A stretch of 64,000 bases of DNA, from positions 62,001-126,000 of the forward strand of contig CAJTXO010000007.1 in assembly GCA_910583555.1 (NCBI GenBank), in the 5' to 3' direction. The position numbers and the translations under genes were made by a program. Origin of the DNA: an uncultured Eubacterium sp. GTDB taxonomy: Bacteria; Bacillota; Clostridia; Lachnospirales; Lachnospiraceae. The notes under the pieces are model-generated. The model ran no database searches, was not told where the DNA came from, and worked only from the letters and a program-made list of their open reading frames with translations. Shown here piece after piece: positions 5,797-14,632 of this stretch; the stretch's first letter is position 1; every line of letters starts with the position of its first letter.

Positions 5797-5827
5797 GCAG
5801 CAGTCATTATCGGGCGGCTGCTTTTTT
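5797..5827 (+). terminator. Leader terminator ahead of the terminase operon
   Basis: GCAGC (5797-5801) pairs with GCTGC (5817-5821), extended by GTC/GGC pairs after one mismatch, around an ATTATC loop, and is followed by six T residues. It sits about 20 bases after the expected start of promoter B. A terminator at this place means that the late operon needs antitermination or inefficient termination. Confidence 0.6.
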
Positions 5828-5916
5828 GATGCTTATAAAGCGCTCAGTAAAAATTCTGAAATGGATTTTTGCAGGGCGTTTTTGTTTTCATAACCATTCA
5901 TGAGGAGGGGGGAAAT

Positions 5917-6477
5917 ATGGCTGCTTCCAAAAATGCAGATGACATTTCGGCGGTTACGGTCAACGCCTCCATGCTGGGAGACATCATTGGCGTAAGCGAC
6001 CGCAGGATCCGCGGACTCGCGGAAGAGGGAGTTTTGGTGAGGGCTGCGAAGGGGCGCTATAAACTGATCGAGTCCCTGAAAAATTACATACTGACGCTGA
6101 AAATCGCTAACGGCGGAGACGTACAGGCGTCTGACGCGGAAAATCTGGATCTTGATACAGAAAAAGCGAAGCACGAGGTGATCAAGATCCAAATGTCAGA
6201 ATTAAAACTCCGGCTCATGGAAGGAAGCGTACATAAGAGCGAGGATGTGCGGGCGGTGATGAGTGACATGCTCGTCACATTCAGAAGCCGCCTGATGAAC
6301 CATCCGGTGAAAGCGGCGCCGATCCTGGCCAATATGTACGACACGGGACAGATCCAGGCTTATCTGGAGCGGGAAATGCAGGAAGCGCTCCGGGAACTCC
6401 GGGATTACAACCCGAAAGAATTTTACAACGATGATTATATCGACGTGGACGGTGAAGATGGATATGGCAACTCGTAA
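5917..6477 (+). CDS. Terminase small subunit, Nu1-like
   Basis: The 186-residue protein opens with a winged-helix DNA-binding segment (residues 10-50: VNASMLGDIIGVSDRRIRGL and then EEGVLVRAAKGRYKL), as in lambda Nu1, followed by a helical region and an acidic C-terminus DDDYIDVDGEDGYG-like that would contact the large subunit. It recognises packaging sites on phage DNA. GAGGAGGGGGG precedes the ATG at 5917. The gene overlaps the start of the large subunit by 14 bases, the normal arrangement. The GpA-type large subunit beside it supports the Nu1 assignment. Confidence 0.85.
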   Translation: MAASKNADDISAVTVNASMLGDIIGVSDRRIRGLAEEGVLVRAAKGRYKLIESLKNYILTLKIANGGDVQASDAENLDLDTEKAKHEVIKIQMSELKLRLMEGSVHKSEDVRAVMSDMLVTFRSRLMNHPVKAAPILANMYDTGQIQAYLEREMQEALRELRDYNPKEFYNDDYIDVDGEDGYGNS

Positions 6478-8317
6478 AATTGCAGATAAAACACTGGCGC
6501 TGTTTGAGGATATTTTTAAAATCCTCGAACCGCCGAAACCGCTAACAGTGTCCACCTGGGCGGCGGAGCACAGGGTGCTGTCCAGGGAGGCATCGGCGGA
6601 ACCCGGGAAGTGGAATCTGGACCGGGCGCCGTATCAGAGGATCATCATGGATGCGATCAGTGATCAGACGTGGCGCCGGATTGTATTGATGACATCGGCG
6701 CAGTCCGGAAAAACGGAAATCTTGTTAAATGTAATCGGGTACTATTCGGAGCATGATCCGTCCCCAATTCTGATGGTCATGCCGACGGAAGACATGGCAC
6801 GGGATTTTTCAAAAGACAGGCTGGCGACGATGATCCGGGATACGAAATGTCTGAGTGAGGTATATGGAAAAGTAAAAAGCCGGGATTCGTCAAACACGAT
6901 CCTTCACAAGAAGTTCCCGGGCGGCTATGTGAAGATGATCGGGGCAAATTCCCCGGCCAATTTGTCGTCACGTCCCATCCGGATCCTTTTGATGGACGAG
7001 GTGGACCGCTATCCGGCGTCGGCCGGTACAGAGGGGGATCCGGTTGACCTGGCGGAAAGAAGGACAAATAATTTCTGGAATAAGAAGATCATCCTGACTT
7101 CCACGCCGACGGAAAAGGGGCTGAGCCGGATTGAAAAGGATTTTAACCAGTCAACTATGGAAGAATGGTGTGTGCTGTGTCCGTATTGCGAAAAATATAC
7201 GCCGTATATCTGGGAGAATCTTGATTTTGAGGATATGATGATGGCCTGCGACCACTGTGGCGAGAAACTGGCAGAGAATGAGTGGAAGGAAAGGCCGGGG
7301 ATGTTTGTCGTAGGGAACCCGGATGTGACAGACACGAGAGGGTTTCATCTTAACGAAATGGCTTCGCCGTGGAAGAGCTGGAAGGATATTGTGAAAGATT
7401 ACCGTGCAGCGGTCAAGGATATGAAGGCCGGGAGCGATGAGAAAATGCGTACATGGGTCAATACGTCAAAGGGAGAGCCGTATGAGGTAAAGGGGTTTAC
7501 CGTGGAAACGGATGAGATGCTCGCGCGGCGTGAACATTACCAGGCGGATCTGCCGGCTGGGGTGCTCGTCCTCACGGCTGCCGTGGATGTTCAGGACGAC
7601 CGTTTTGAGATCGAGGTCTGCGGCTGGGGAAAGAATTATGAATCATGGGGAGTAGTCTATGATAAGCTGTTTGGGAATCTCGAGAGGGATGAGATCTGGA
7701 ATGAGTTGGAGGAATACCTGCTCCAGGAGTTTTGTTTTGAAGGCGGGAATACCCTGAATATCGCGTGCACGTTTTTGGATACAGGCGGGCATTTTACGAC
7801 GCAGGCGTACAAATGGCTGTCGAGGATGAAACGGAAGCACCGGATGATCTTCGGGATTAAAGGATTCGACCGGTCAGAAGGGGTTCCTCTCCTGCATAAA
7901 AAATCAACCAATAATGATTATCATGTGCCGATCATTATTCTCGGCGTAAATGCAGGGAAGGAAATGGTCGTGAGCCGGCTGCATATTGCGGAGCCGGGAC
8001 CCGGGTACTGTCATTTCCCGGAGAACGTGGACCGAGGATATGACCAGAAGTATATGAACGGGCTCACGTCGGAGAAGAGGATCATCAAGACTGTTAATGG
8101 GACGCCGCGGGTGAAATGGGTGAAAAAGCCGGGCGTCCGGAATGAGCCGTTTGACCTGCGGAATTACAATACGGCAGCAATAGAGTTTTTAAAGCCGGAT
8201 TTTGCGGTTTTGGAAAATAAGGTTGACCGGGGGATCAATTACATGAGGCAGAGCAGTCCGGCGGCAAAAAGGACATACGGGTGTGTCCGGCATGGAATAA
8301 ATGATGCCGGATTGTGA
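6464..8317 (+). CDS. Terminase large subunit, lambda GpA family
   Basis: The protein (617 residues) cuts and translocates phage DNA into the prohead. An ATPase domain shows a Walker A-like SAQSGKTE (residues 78-85) and a Walker B ILLMDEVDRYP (174-184), followed by the coupling STPT (213-216). A zinc-binding insert follows with CPYC (239-242) and CDHC (262-265), characteristic of the GpA family. The C-terminal half contains the nuclease domain (VDVQDDRFEIEV, then FLDTGGHFT). The ATG at 6464 sits 8 bases after GGTGA; a second ATG at 6458 is possible. It overlaps the small subunit gene. Confidence 0.95.
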   Translation: MATRKIADKTLALFEDIFKILEPPKPLTVSTWAAEHRVLSREASAEPGKWNLDRAPYQRIIMDAISDQTWRRIVLMTSAQSGKTEILLNVIGYYSEHDPSPILMVMPTEDMARDFSKDRLATMIRDTKCLSEVYGKVKSRDSSNTILHKKFPGGYVKMIGANSPANLSSRPIRILLMDEVDRYPASAGTEGDPVDLAERRTNNFWNKKIILTSTPTEKGLSRIEKDFNQSTMEEWCVLCPYCEKYTPYIWENLDFEDMMMACDHCGEKLAENEWKERPGMFVVGNPDVTDTRGFHLNEMASPWKSWKDIVKDYRAAVKDMKAGSDEKMRTWVNTSKGEPYEVKGFTVETDEMLARREHYQADLPAGVLVLTAAVDVQDDRFEIEVCGWGKNYESWGVVYDKLFGNLERDEIWNELEEYLLQEFCFEGGNTLNIACTFLDTGGHFTTQAYKWLSRMKRKHRMIFGIKGFDRSEGVPLLHKKSTNNDYHVPIIILGVNAGKEMVVSRLHIAEPGPGYCHFPENVDRGYDQKYMNGLTSEKRIIKTVNGTPRVKWVKKPGVRNEPFDLRNYNTAAIEFLKPDFAVLENKVDRGINYMRQSSPAAKRTYGCVRHGINDAGL

Positions 8318-8332
8318 AAGGGAGGATGATGA

Positions 8333-8569
8333 GTGGATCAGAGCAAAAGGGAACGGCTTGCCAGATACAAAAGGCAGCGGGAGAAGTATCTGAAGGCAGA
8401 GGAGGCTGTGCTCAATGCGCAGTCGTACAGTATCGGATCGCGCGAGGTGACGAGGGCGAATCTGCCGGAGATCACGAGAATGATCGAATATCTGGATGAT
8501 AAGATTGATACGCTCGAGTGCAGGGGCGGGAAACGGCAGACGTTCCGGGTAATACCGAGGGATTTGTAA
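8333..8569 (+). CDS. DUF6148/gpW-like head-tail connector
   Basis: This 78-residue protein has the pattern AEEAVLNAQSYSIGSREVTR followed by LPEITRMIEYLDDKI, typical of the small helical proteins (DUF6148, related in place and size to lambda gpW) found between terminase and portal genes. It probably fills the portal channel opening after packaging. The start is a GTG at 8333 behind GGGAGGATGATG. It lies 15 bases after the terminase stop and 12 bases before the portal gene. Confidence 0.75.
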   Translation: MDQSKRERLARYKRQREKYLKAEEAVLNAQSYSIGSREVTRANLPEITRMIEYLDDKIDTLECRGGKRQTFRVIPRDL

Positions 8570-8581
8570 GGAGGACGGAAT

Positions 8582-10162
8582 ATGGGTTTAATGGATCGGG
8601 TGATCGCGTCCGTTTCGCCAGAGTGGGCGTTAAGACGGGCGGACGCCAAAATGAAGATGGAGTTTATGAAACAGATTCGGAATTCCGGTTATTCGGAGAG
8701 TGGGGCATCGGTGAGAAAGAACTACGGGAGGGGATGGAGTGCGAATTCCCGGTCGCCGCAGGAGGATATTGACAAAAATCTCCCCCTGCTGCGGATGCGC
8801 AGCAGGAACCTGGTGATGACGGCTCCGCTCGCGACGAGTGCCATCCGCACAAACCGGACAAATGTGGTCGGTTCAGGACTCCGGCCGAAACCTAAGGTGG
8901 ACCGTGATATTCTGGGTTTGTCGGATGCGGCTGCGGAGAGCTGGGAGAAGAGGACGGAAAAGGAATTTAATGTCTGGGCGAAGTCAAAACACAGTGATCT
9001 GCGTAAACTAAATAATTTTTATGAGAACCAGCAGCTAATCCTGATCAGCCAGTTGATGAACGGGGATGGCTGTTGTTTGTTTTCCTACGCGGATAAAAAG
9101 GATCATGCGTTTATGCCGTATGATCTCCGGCTGAATATTATCGAGTCGGACCGTATCTGTTCCCCGGGAAGCAGCGGGACGAATGTGGATCTGTTTTGTA
9201 AAAATATGGACAATGGCAACCGGATCTATAACGGGGTGGAGATCGACGGGAACGGGGCAGTTGTGGCCTATCATATATGCAGTACGTATCCTAATTCGTA
9301 TTTCGGTCAGGAGAAAAAGTGGACGAGGGTGGAGGCGTTTGGCAGCAGGACGGGACTAGAGAACATCCTGCTCGTGTTTGATTCGGAGCGGGCGGAGCAG
9401 TACCGCGGCGTTCCGTATCTGGCGCCGGTGATCGAATCCATCAAGCAGCTGACGAGGTACACGGAGGCGGAACTGATGGCGGCCGTGATCGGCGCCTGCT
9501 TTACGGCTTTTATTACGACGGAGGAAAGCAGGGAATCAGAGTTCTTTCAGGGAATGGTGGATCAAAATGAATCGGTGGCGGAAGGGAGCAGGGATTATGA
9601 GATGGGGCCGGGGGCGATCAATCTTTTAAAGCCGGGCGAGAAAGTGGAGTTTGGTGATCCGAACCATCCGAACCGGAATTTCGAACTTTTTGTGATGAGC
9701 ATGGCGAAATATACGGGAGCCGCGCTGGAGATACCGGTGGAACTGCTGACAAAGAGTTTTACGGCATCGTATTCGGCTTCGAGGGCGGCGCTTCTGGAGG
9801 CATGGAAGATGTTCCAGACGAGGCGGAACTGGCTGGTAAATGATTTCTGCCAGCCGGTGTATGAGCGGTTTTTGATGGAGGCGGCGGCCCGTGGCAGGAT
9901 ACAAGCGCCCGGCTTTTTCTACGATCCGGTCATCCGTCAGGCATGGTGTGGCTGCCAGTGGAACGGGCCGGCACCCGGCATGATCGATCCGCTGAAAGAG
10001 GTAACGGCTTCCGAGAAAAAGATCAGTCTCGGCGTGTCCACGAGAGAGAAGGAAGCGATCGAACTGAACGGAACGGATTTCAGCGAAAATGTCCGCCAGC
10101 TCGGGAAAGAGGAAAAGGAGATCAAAAAGTATTTGGGAGAGGATGGTGTGAACGATGATTAA
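8582..10162 (+). CDS. Portal protein, lambda gpB family
   Basis: The protein (526 residues) matches the lambda-family portal proteins: RSRNLVMTAPLATSAIRTN then NVVGSGLRPKP near residues 80-105, and the C-terminal region with PVELLTKSFTASYSASRAAL and the WCGCQWNGP motif. Twelve copies would form the vertex ring through which DNA enters and where the tail attaches. AAGGAGGACGG precedes the ATG. The last eight bases overlap the protease gene (ATGATTAA), so expression is coupled. Confidence 0.95.
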   Translation: MGLMDRVIASVSPEWALRRADAKMKMEFMKQIRNSGYSESGASVRKNYGRGWSANSRSPQEDIDKNLPLLRMRSRNLVMTAPLATSAIRTNRTNVVGSGLRPKPKVDRDILGLSDAAAESWEKRTEKEFNVWAKSKHSDLRKLNNFYENQQLILISQLMNGDGCCLFSYADKKDHAFMPYDLRLNIIESDRICSPGSSGTNVDLFCKNMDNGNRIYNGVEIDGNGAVVAYHICSTYPNSYFGQEKKWTRVEAFGSRTGLENILLVFDSERAEQYRGVPYLAPVIESIKQLTRYTEAELMAAVIGACFTAFITTEESRESEFFQGMVDQNESVAEGSRDYEMGPGAINLLKPGEKVEFGDPNHPNRNFELFVMSMAKYTGAALEIPVELLTKSFTASYSASRAALLEAWKMFQTRRNWLVNDFCQPVYERFLMEAAARGRIQAPGFFYDPVIRQAWCGCQWNGPAPGMIDPLKEVTASEKKISLGVSTREKEAIELNGTDFSENVRQLGKEEKEIKKYLGEDGVNDD

Positions 10163-11312
10163 GTTTTGGAATTTTGTGCGTAACAGTGCGATGGGTTACG
10201 CGGAACTGTTCCTGTACGGGGAGCTGTGTAGTGATGAGCCCTGGTATACGGATGATTATGTGGCATACCGGCAGTTTATCCAGGAACTGAACGATGTGGA
10301 AGAGGATACGATCCATCTGCGCATCAATTCGCCGGGCGGGGAGGTGATGGCCGCGAATGCTATTTTTAACCAGCTAAAGGAATGTGGGAAGACGATCATC
10401 GCGCATATCGACGGAATGTGTGCTTCGGCGGCGACGATCCCGCTCATGGCGGCGGATAAGATCATCGCGTCCTGTAATGCGATGATCCTGATCCATGATC
10501 CGATGGTGTGTCTTGTTGGATATTACAATCGCGCGGAGCTGGAGAAGATGACGGAGCTTTGCGACAAGATTAAGGCGAGCATTATCGCGACATACCGGAG
10601 CCGGATCCATGATGTGACAGAAGAAGAATTTGATCTCCTGATGAGGGAGGAACGGTGGCTGGGTGCGGATGAGGCACAGGACATCGGATTGGTGGACGAG
10701 GTGGCTTATTCAGATATTGCGGATGTGCAGGATAAAGGAAAGTACCTGATCGTGAATTCGGTCAGGATGAAAAAGGAGTATTTTAATAATCTGCCAGTTA
10801 ACAGCCGGAAGGGCGTTAACATAAAACAACCTATGCAGCCTGTGGATAAAGGCGAACAGAGAGAAGGAGGTAAACAGCATATGGACGAAAATGAAATCAA
10901 GTCACTGGAGGATATGGAGAGGGCATATCCTGAGTTTTGCAAGGCAATTGCAGACAGGGCGGTGCAGGAGGAGCGTTCCCGGCTGAAAAGTCTTGACGAG
11001 ATCGGCAGCCAGATCCCGGAGAAGATGCTGGAGGATGCGAAGTACGGGGACAAACCGGTGGATGCGAAGGAGCTTGCGTTCCGCGCGCTTGTGGCGGAGA
11101 AGGAGGCGGGAAGCAGCTTTTTCGGAGAAGCGAAAGATGATGCCCAGGAAAGCGGGGCGGATGAAGTGGGGGCGAGTCCGGAGTCCGGCGGCGTGGAGAG
11201 GGATGGCGGTGATTCCGCCGGGCTCGGAAATGCGGGCGGTGATGTGCCGGAAGAGAGGATCAGTAATCTCAAGAAGGCGATGAATCTTGATAAAAGGAGG
11301 AAAAAGGCATGA
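10155..11312 (+). CDS. ClpP-like head maturation protease with C-terminal scaffold
   Basis: This 385-residue protein has an N-terminal ClpP/crotonase-fold protease: HLRINSPGGEVMAANAIF (residues 54-71), GMCASAAT with the nucleophile Ser91, LIHDPM with His114, and a final D-x-x-Q-D-I-G-L-V-D-E-V block around 175-188. The remaining residues (about 210-385) are acidic and helical, typical of a scaffold segment. The protein assembles and matures the prohead. A strong AAGGAGGT followed by ATG 10881 lies inside the gene in the same frame, so a separate scaffold product is likely, as for lambda C/Nu3. Confidence 0.9.
   Translation: MIKFWNFVRNSAMGYAELFLYGELCSDEPWYTDDYVAYRQFIQELNDVEEDTIHLRINSPGGEVMAANAIFNQLKECGKTIIAHIDGMCASAATIPLMAADKIIASCNAMILIHDPMVCLVGYYNRAELEKMTELCDKIKASIIATYRSRIHDVTEEEFDLLMREERWLGADEAQDIGLVDEVAYSDIADVQDKGKYLIVNSVRMKKEYFNNLPVNSRKGVNIKQPMQPVDKGEQREGGKQHMDENEIKSLEDMERAYPEFCKAIADRAVQEERSRLKSLDEIGSQIPEKMLEDAKYGDKPVDAKELAFRALVAEKEAGSSFFGEAKDDAQESGADEVGASPESGGVERDGGDSAGLGNAGGDVPEERISNLKKAMNLDKRRKKA
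10881..11312 (+). CDS. Nested scaffold protein (Nu3-like), internal start
   Basis: The in-frame ATG at 10881 is preceded at 8-9 bases by AAGGAGGT, a full Shine-Dalgarno sequence, which is hard to explain inside a coding region unless it is used. The 143-residue product MDENEIKSLEDMERAYPE... is the C-terminal third of the protease gene: acidic, with a Gly/Glu/Ala-rich low-complexity stretch (residues 95-125) and a basic end (NLDKRRKKA) that would bind the capsid. In lambda, Nu3 is made in the same way from the end of gene C. The existence of this product is inferred. Confidence 0.7.
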   Translation: MDENEIKSLEDMERAYPEFCKAIADRAVQEERSRLKSLDEIGSQIPEKMLEDAKYGDKPVDAKELAFRALVAEKEAGSSFFGEAKDDAQESGADEVGASPESGGVERDGGDSAGLGNAGGDVPEERISNLKKAMNLDKRRKKA

Positions 11313-11764
11313 ATTTGTTTGAATTAGAGGGCGAAAGTGTTCCGGATTCCTTGATTGCCGGGGACAAGAAGGGAATGCTGACGCGGGGGATCGTGCTTGC
11401 TCCGGGGCAGGGCGTCCTGAAACGCGGGACGCTCCTGGCAAGGAATGAAGAGGATCAGGGTGTCTTGTACGGCAAAGTGGCGCCAGAAGATGTTTCTGCT
11501 CCGGGCGAGAGCGGAGACACGGAAGATGGGACGGCTGCTGAAACAGTAACAGAGGCAGCAGAGGTGTTGATGATGACGCCGAGCGGAATCCTGACGGATG
11601 ATATGGATACCGGGACGGATCCGGACGGGGATACCGTGATTGCTACCGAGTACATTACGGGTATCTTTAATCCGGATGCGGTGATCGTGAAAGAGGGAAC
11701 CGAGGTAAGGGAGCTGACGGAGACGCTCCGCAGACTTGGAATATTTTTTGAGGAGGTAGATTGA
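11309..11764 (+). CDS. Head decoration protein, lambda gpD-like
   Basis: The 151-residue protein has MNLFELEGESVPDSLIAGDKK then a TRGIVLAPGQGVLKRGTLL segment. This matches the gpD-type decoration family, in which a small beta-rich protein stabilises the expanded capsid. It carries an insert (about residues 55-95, VSAPGESGDTEDGTAAETV) that is Thr/Glu/Ala-rich and not part of the usual core. The start overlaps the protease stop by 4 bases (ATGA) after AAAAGGAGG. It is directly followed by the major capsid gene, as in lambda. Confidence 0.85.
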   Translation: MNLFELEGESVPDSLIAGDKKGMLTRGIVLAPGQGVLKRGTLLARNEEDQGVLYGKVAPEDVSAPGESGDTEDGTAAETVTEAAEVLMMTPSGILTDDMDTGTDPDGDTVIATEYITGIFNPDAVIVKEGTEVRELTETLRRLGIFFEEVD

Positions 11765-11765
11765 G

Positions 11766-12815
11766 ATGCCATGTAGTTACACAACGAGAGAGATGATGAC
11801 GGCGGTGAGTACGGCGCTGCCGTATAATGGTTTTCTGGCAAATACCTTTTTTCAGGGGTCAGAGACACATATCGCGGAAGTGATCGAGGTGGATGTCAAA
11901 AAGGGGCGGCGGAGGATGGCGCCTTTTGTTTCGCCCAGACGCGGCGGGAAGATCATGACGAGGGCCGGATTCCATACAAATATGATCCGGTGCCCGAAGA
12001 TTGCGCCGGAAACGATCCTGACGGTGGATGACGTGACGAAGAGGGCGTTTGGCGAAAATGTATACTCGAGGAATACGCCGGAGCAGCGCCGGGACCAGCT
12101 GCTTGCTCAGGATCTAAACGACCTGCAGGAATCCATCGAACGGAGAAAGGGCTGGATGGCGAGACAGGTTATTCTTGATGGAGGATTTGATGCTGTCGAT
12201 GAGGAAGAGGGCATTGATATCCACGTTGATTATGGTTTCACAAACAAAGAAGTACTGACCGGAGACGACGTATGGAGCAAGGGGGGCTCAGATCCAGACG
12301 ATCTCCTTTTGGAAAAAAGGCTCGAGATTTTGAAGTCATCTGGTGTCTGTCCGAATATGATGATCGGTGACGCAAAGACGATCCGTCTCTATATGAAGCA
12401 TCCAGCGATACAGAAGAATGCAAATCTCCTGAATATCAAGGATGCCCGGATCGAACCGCGTATCGTGGATGATAATGTAACGTTTTACGGACGGATCGCG
12501 TCGCTGGATCTGGATATTTACTCGTTTGATGAGTGGTTTATTAATGACGAGACGAAAAAAGAAGAGCCGATGATCCCGTATGGCACGATTCTTCTTGCCA
12601 ATTCAGGTGGAATTGGGACCTGGCATTATGGCTCAGTGACACAAGTAGAGCAGGGAAGCGGATTCCAGACGTATGAGGCGGAGATAGTGCCAAAGTACAC
12701 GATGGATGAAAAAAATGATCTGGAGACACTGAGGGAGACGTCCCGGCCGCTTCCGGTACCGGATGATGTGGATTCCTGGGCGGTGCTCATCGTTGACAAG
12801 CAGGCAGATGGTTAG
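11766..12815 (+). CDS. Major capsid protein, lambda gpE family
   Basis: The protein of 349 residues has the gpE-family features: PFVSPRRGGK near residues 57-66, a long segment with DDVTKRAFGENVYS (about 88-101), RDQLLAQDLNDLQE and the C-terminal part with WHYGSVTQVEQGSGF and KNDLETLRETSRPLPV. It forms the icosahedral shell. The ATG is 1 base after the decoration stop with GAGGAGGTAGA as binding site. Size and gene order (gpD then gpE) agree with lambda-type heads. Confidence 0.95.
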   Translation: MPCSYTTREMMTAVSTALPYNGFLANTFFQGSETHIAEVIEVDVKKGRRRMAPFVSPRRGGKIMTRAGFHTNMIRCPKIAPETILTVDDVTKRAFGENVYSRNTPEQRRDQLLAQDLNDLQESIERRKGWMARQVILDGGFDAVDEEEGIDIHVDYGFTNKEVLTGDDVWSKGGSDPDDLLLEKRLEILKSSGVCPNMMIGDAKTIRLYMKHPAIQKNANLLNIKDARIEPRIVDDNVTFYGRIASLDLDIYSFDEWFINDETKKEEPMIPYGTILLANSGGIGTWHYGSVTQVEQGSGFQTYEAEIVPKYTMDEKNDLETLRETSRPLPVPDDVDSWAVLIVDKQADG

Positions 12816-12824
12816 GAGGTTTTT

Positions 12825-13220
12825 ATGGGTGACAGTTATATTGCAAAAGTAAAGATCCGCATTGACGGCGTGGTGTATGGTCCGGGCAGTGTTCTGGATG
12901 AGTCAATCATTCCGGATCTGGAATATCTCGTCCAAAAAGGGTTTGTGGTTCCGGCGCCGGCGGCAAGACAAAAAGAAACGGGGCCGGCTGAGATGGAGGA
13001 AAGTTTAGGGTTCCATCCGATGGAATTCGCGGATGAGGATGACGGCAGGAAACTCGAGTTTTTGACGGAGGACAAGCTGAAAAAGCTGGGAAGCAAGGCG
13101 GCCATCGTGGAGTATGCGGAGAGCATTGGCCTTTCCGGACTGAATGTGAATGAGCACAAGACGGAACTGATCGACCAGGTACTGGCGTACATAGATGAGG
13201 TGCTGAAGAATGACGTTTAA
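12825..13220 (+). CDS. Head-tail region protein with SAP-like C-terminus
   Basis: I cannot name this 131-residue protein with certainty. Its N-terminal 45 residues (SYIAKVKIRIDGVVYGPGS) look like a short beta-rich module. Residues 80-128 (KLKKLGSKAAIVEYAESIGL then NEHKTELIDQVLAYI) resemble a SAP or Rho-N-like helix-extended-helix module, often nucleic-acid binding. Its place after the capsid gene suggests a role in head completion. It is preceded by TTAGGAGG and overlaps the next gene by 11 bases. Confidence 0.7.
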   Translation: MGDSYIAKVKIRIDGVVYGPGSVLDESIIPDLEYLVQKGFVVPAPAARQKETGPAEMEESLGFHPMEFADEDDGRKLEFLTEDKLKKLGSKAAIVEYAESIGLSGLNVNEHKTELIDQVLAYIDEVLKNDV

Positions 13221-13536
13221 GGAGATGATCCGTGAGGATATTGCGGATGTATTTCTGGATCCGGATGAGTTCGGGGAAGAGCATACGGTGAATGGCCGGG
13301 AAGGTGTGTGCATTGTTACAGATGAATTCGAACTTTTTAATCGAGAAAAATTTAAAAAAGAGGTTAAGGACGACGGTACCAGTGCACAGCGCGGCATTAT
13401 TTATGTCAAGGCTTCCGATGTAGGGAGGCTTCCTAAGACCGGCCGCCAGATCCGGATTGATGATGTAAATTTCCGTATCGAAAATGCGGTGGATGAAGAC
13501 GGAATTTATGCGCTTACAATCCATGTGATAAGGTAG
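13210..13536 (+). CDS. Head-tail joining protein (gpFII-like)
   Basis: The 108-residue protein (MTFKEMIREDIADVFLDPDEF then the pattern LPKTGRQIRIDDVNFRI) has the features of small head-tail adaptors found between capsid and tail genes, similar in size and place to lambda FII. The pattern GRQIRIDDVNFRIENAV is a beta-hairpin typical of that fold. It overlaps the preceding gene (13210-13220), implying translational coupling. It likely joins the tail to the completed head. Confidence 0.75.
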   Translation: MTFKEMIREDIADVFLDPDEFGEEHTVNGREGVCIVTDEFELFNREKFKKEVKDDGTSAQRGIIYVKASDVGRLPKTGRQIRIDDVNFRIENAVDEDGIYALTIHVIR

Positions 13537-13548
13537 GGGGTGTTACTT

Positions 13549-14112
13549 TTGAATGAATTAACGATCAGAGTTTTAGGACTGGATGATGTACGGATGCGTC
13601 TGGGGCGCCTGTCGCCGGAAGCAACAAAAGTGATGCGGATGGCGATTAATGATACTGCACAACAAGCGAGAAAGCAGCTAAATGATGAAACCCGGCAACG
13701 TTACGTAGTAAAGAAAACAAAGTTTAACAAATCATTAGTCTTAAAACGGGCGACAAACACGTCATTAACGGCTACGCTTACCTCAAAAGGCAAGCCCCTC
13801 CCGTTGAGTTATTTCGAAATCAGAAAAAATGGTAAACGAAAAGCAGGACAAGGCCATCAGTTAAAGAGTACATCTTTAACACCAATCAGGAAAGAAGAGA
13901 ATAAGTCGTTTACAGGCCGGCTATCAAATGGCCACAGGGGACTTTTTTATCGTTCTTCCGAAAAACGGTATCCGATTCTTCAGGTGTATGGTTCCTCCGT
14001 GCCGTCAATGATCGGCGGCAAAAATGTCTACGGAAGGCTGGAACCGGTCATAAACAGCAATTTGCAAGACAACCTGCAGCGTCATATTGATTTGGTTTTA
14101 AGGAGGATGTGA
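13549..14112 (+). CDS. Phage tail protein Z-like (minor tail/connector)
   Basis: The protein has the features of prophage minor tail protein Z: basic and helical with MRMAINDTAQQARKQLNDET (residues 37-56), RYVVKKTKF and a segment FYRSSEKRYPILQVYGSSVP. Such proteins complete the tail-head interface. The TTG at 13549 with GGTAGGGGGTG upstream is preferred over GTG 13540, which overlaps that binding site; the choice is uncertain. It lies 12 bases after the joining gene. Confidence 0.75.
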   Translation: MNELTIRVLGLDDVRMRLGRLSPEATKVMRMAINDTAQQARKQLNDETRQRYVVKKTKFNKSLVLKRATNTSLTATLTSKGKPLPLSYFEIRKNGKRKAGQGHQLKSTSLTPIRKEENKSFTGRLSNGHRGLFYRSSEKRYPILQVYGSSVPSMIGGKNVYGRLEPVINSNLQDNLQRHIDLVLRRM

Positions 14113-14113
14113 A

Positions 14114-14632
14114 ATGTTTACGGCTTTTTTTCTTCAAAAAAAACTGGCGGAGGAACTAAAAAAGATATTTAAAGGTTTCTGTTATCCAAACTGTGATGGT
14201 GGGATGCAGGAACCTAATATTTTCGAGCAGTTTCTTCCGCTCGTTGATATAAAGGAACTGGCGGATGATCAGGAAGAGCAGGGAAGCGGGTTGTTTCAGT
14301 GCCAGAGAGAAGAACTTCCGCCGGCCCCTTATATCCAGGTCATTCTTTTGGAAGGAAAAACAAGTGTTGTAGACGAGCCGGGTGTAGTAGATGTGTTGCT
14401 GCATATCTGCGCATTTGACGAGTCAAAAAAACGGATTGGTTATCAGCACCTGATTAACATGATGCAAAAAGTACAGGAGAGGTTTCAAAAAGACTTTATG
14501 CTTGACAATTACAGATGCAACAAGGAAATCGAGTGGGCGCTTGCGGACACGGAAGATCATCCATTTTATTTTGGTGTAATGGCGATGAGTTTTGAAATTA
14601 TGGCGGTTAGAAAGGAGAGTGAATATTTGTGA
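14114..14632 (+). CDS. Tail completion/terminator-like protein
   Basis: The 172-residue protein lies just before the tail sheath cluster, where phages with contractile tails encode a tail terminator. Segments PAPYIQVILLEGKTSVVDEPGVVDVLLHICAF (about 77-105, quoted in two parts as PAPYIQVILLEG and VVDVLLHICAF) and YQHLINMMQKVQERFQKD are compatible with the beta-alpha fold of terminator subunits that cap the tube, but I cannot match the family securely. The ATG is 2 bases after the preceding stop. The TGA stop overlaps the GTG start of the next gene. Confidence 0.6.
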   Translation: MFTAFFLQKKLAEELKKIFKGFCYPNCDGGMQEPNIFEQFLPLVDIKELADDQEEQGSGLFQCQREELPPAPYIQVILLEGKTSVVDEPGVVDVLLHICAFDESKKRIGYQHLINMMQKVQERFQKDFMLDNYRCNKEIEWALADTEDHPFYFGVMAMSFEIMAVRKESEYL

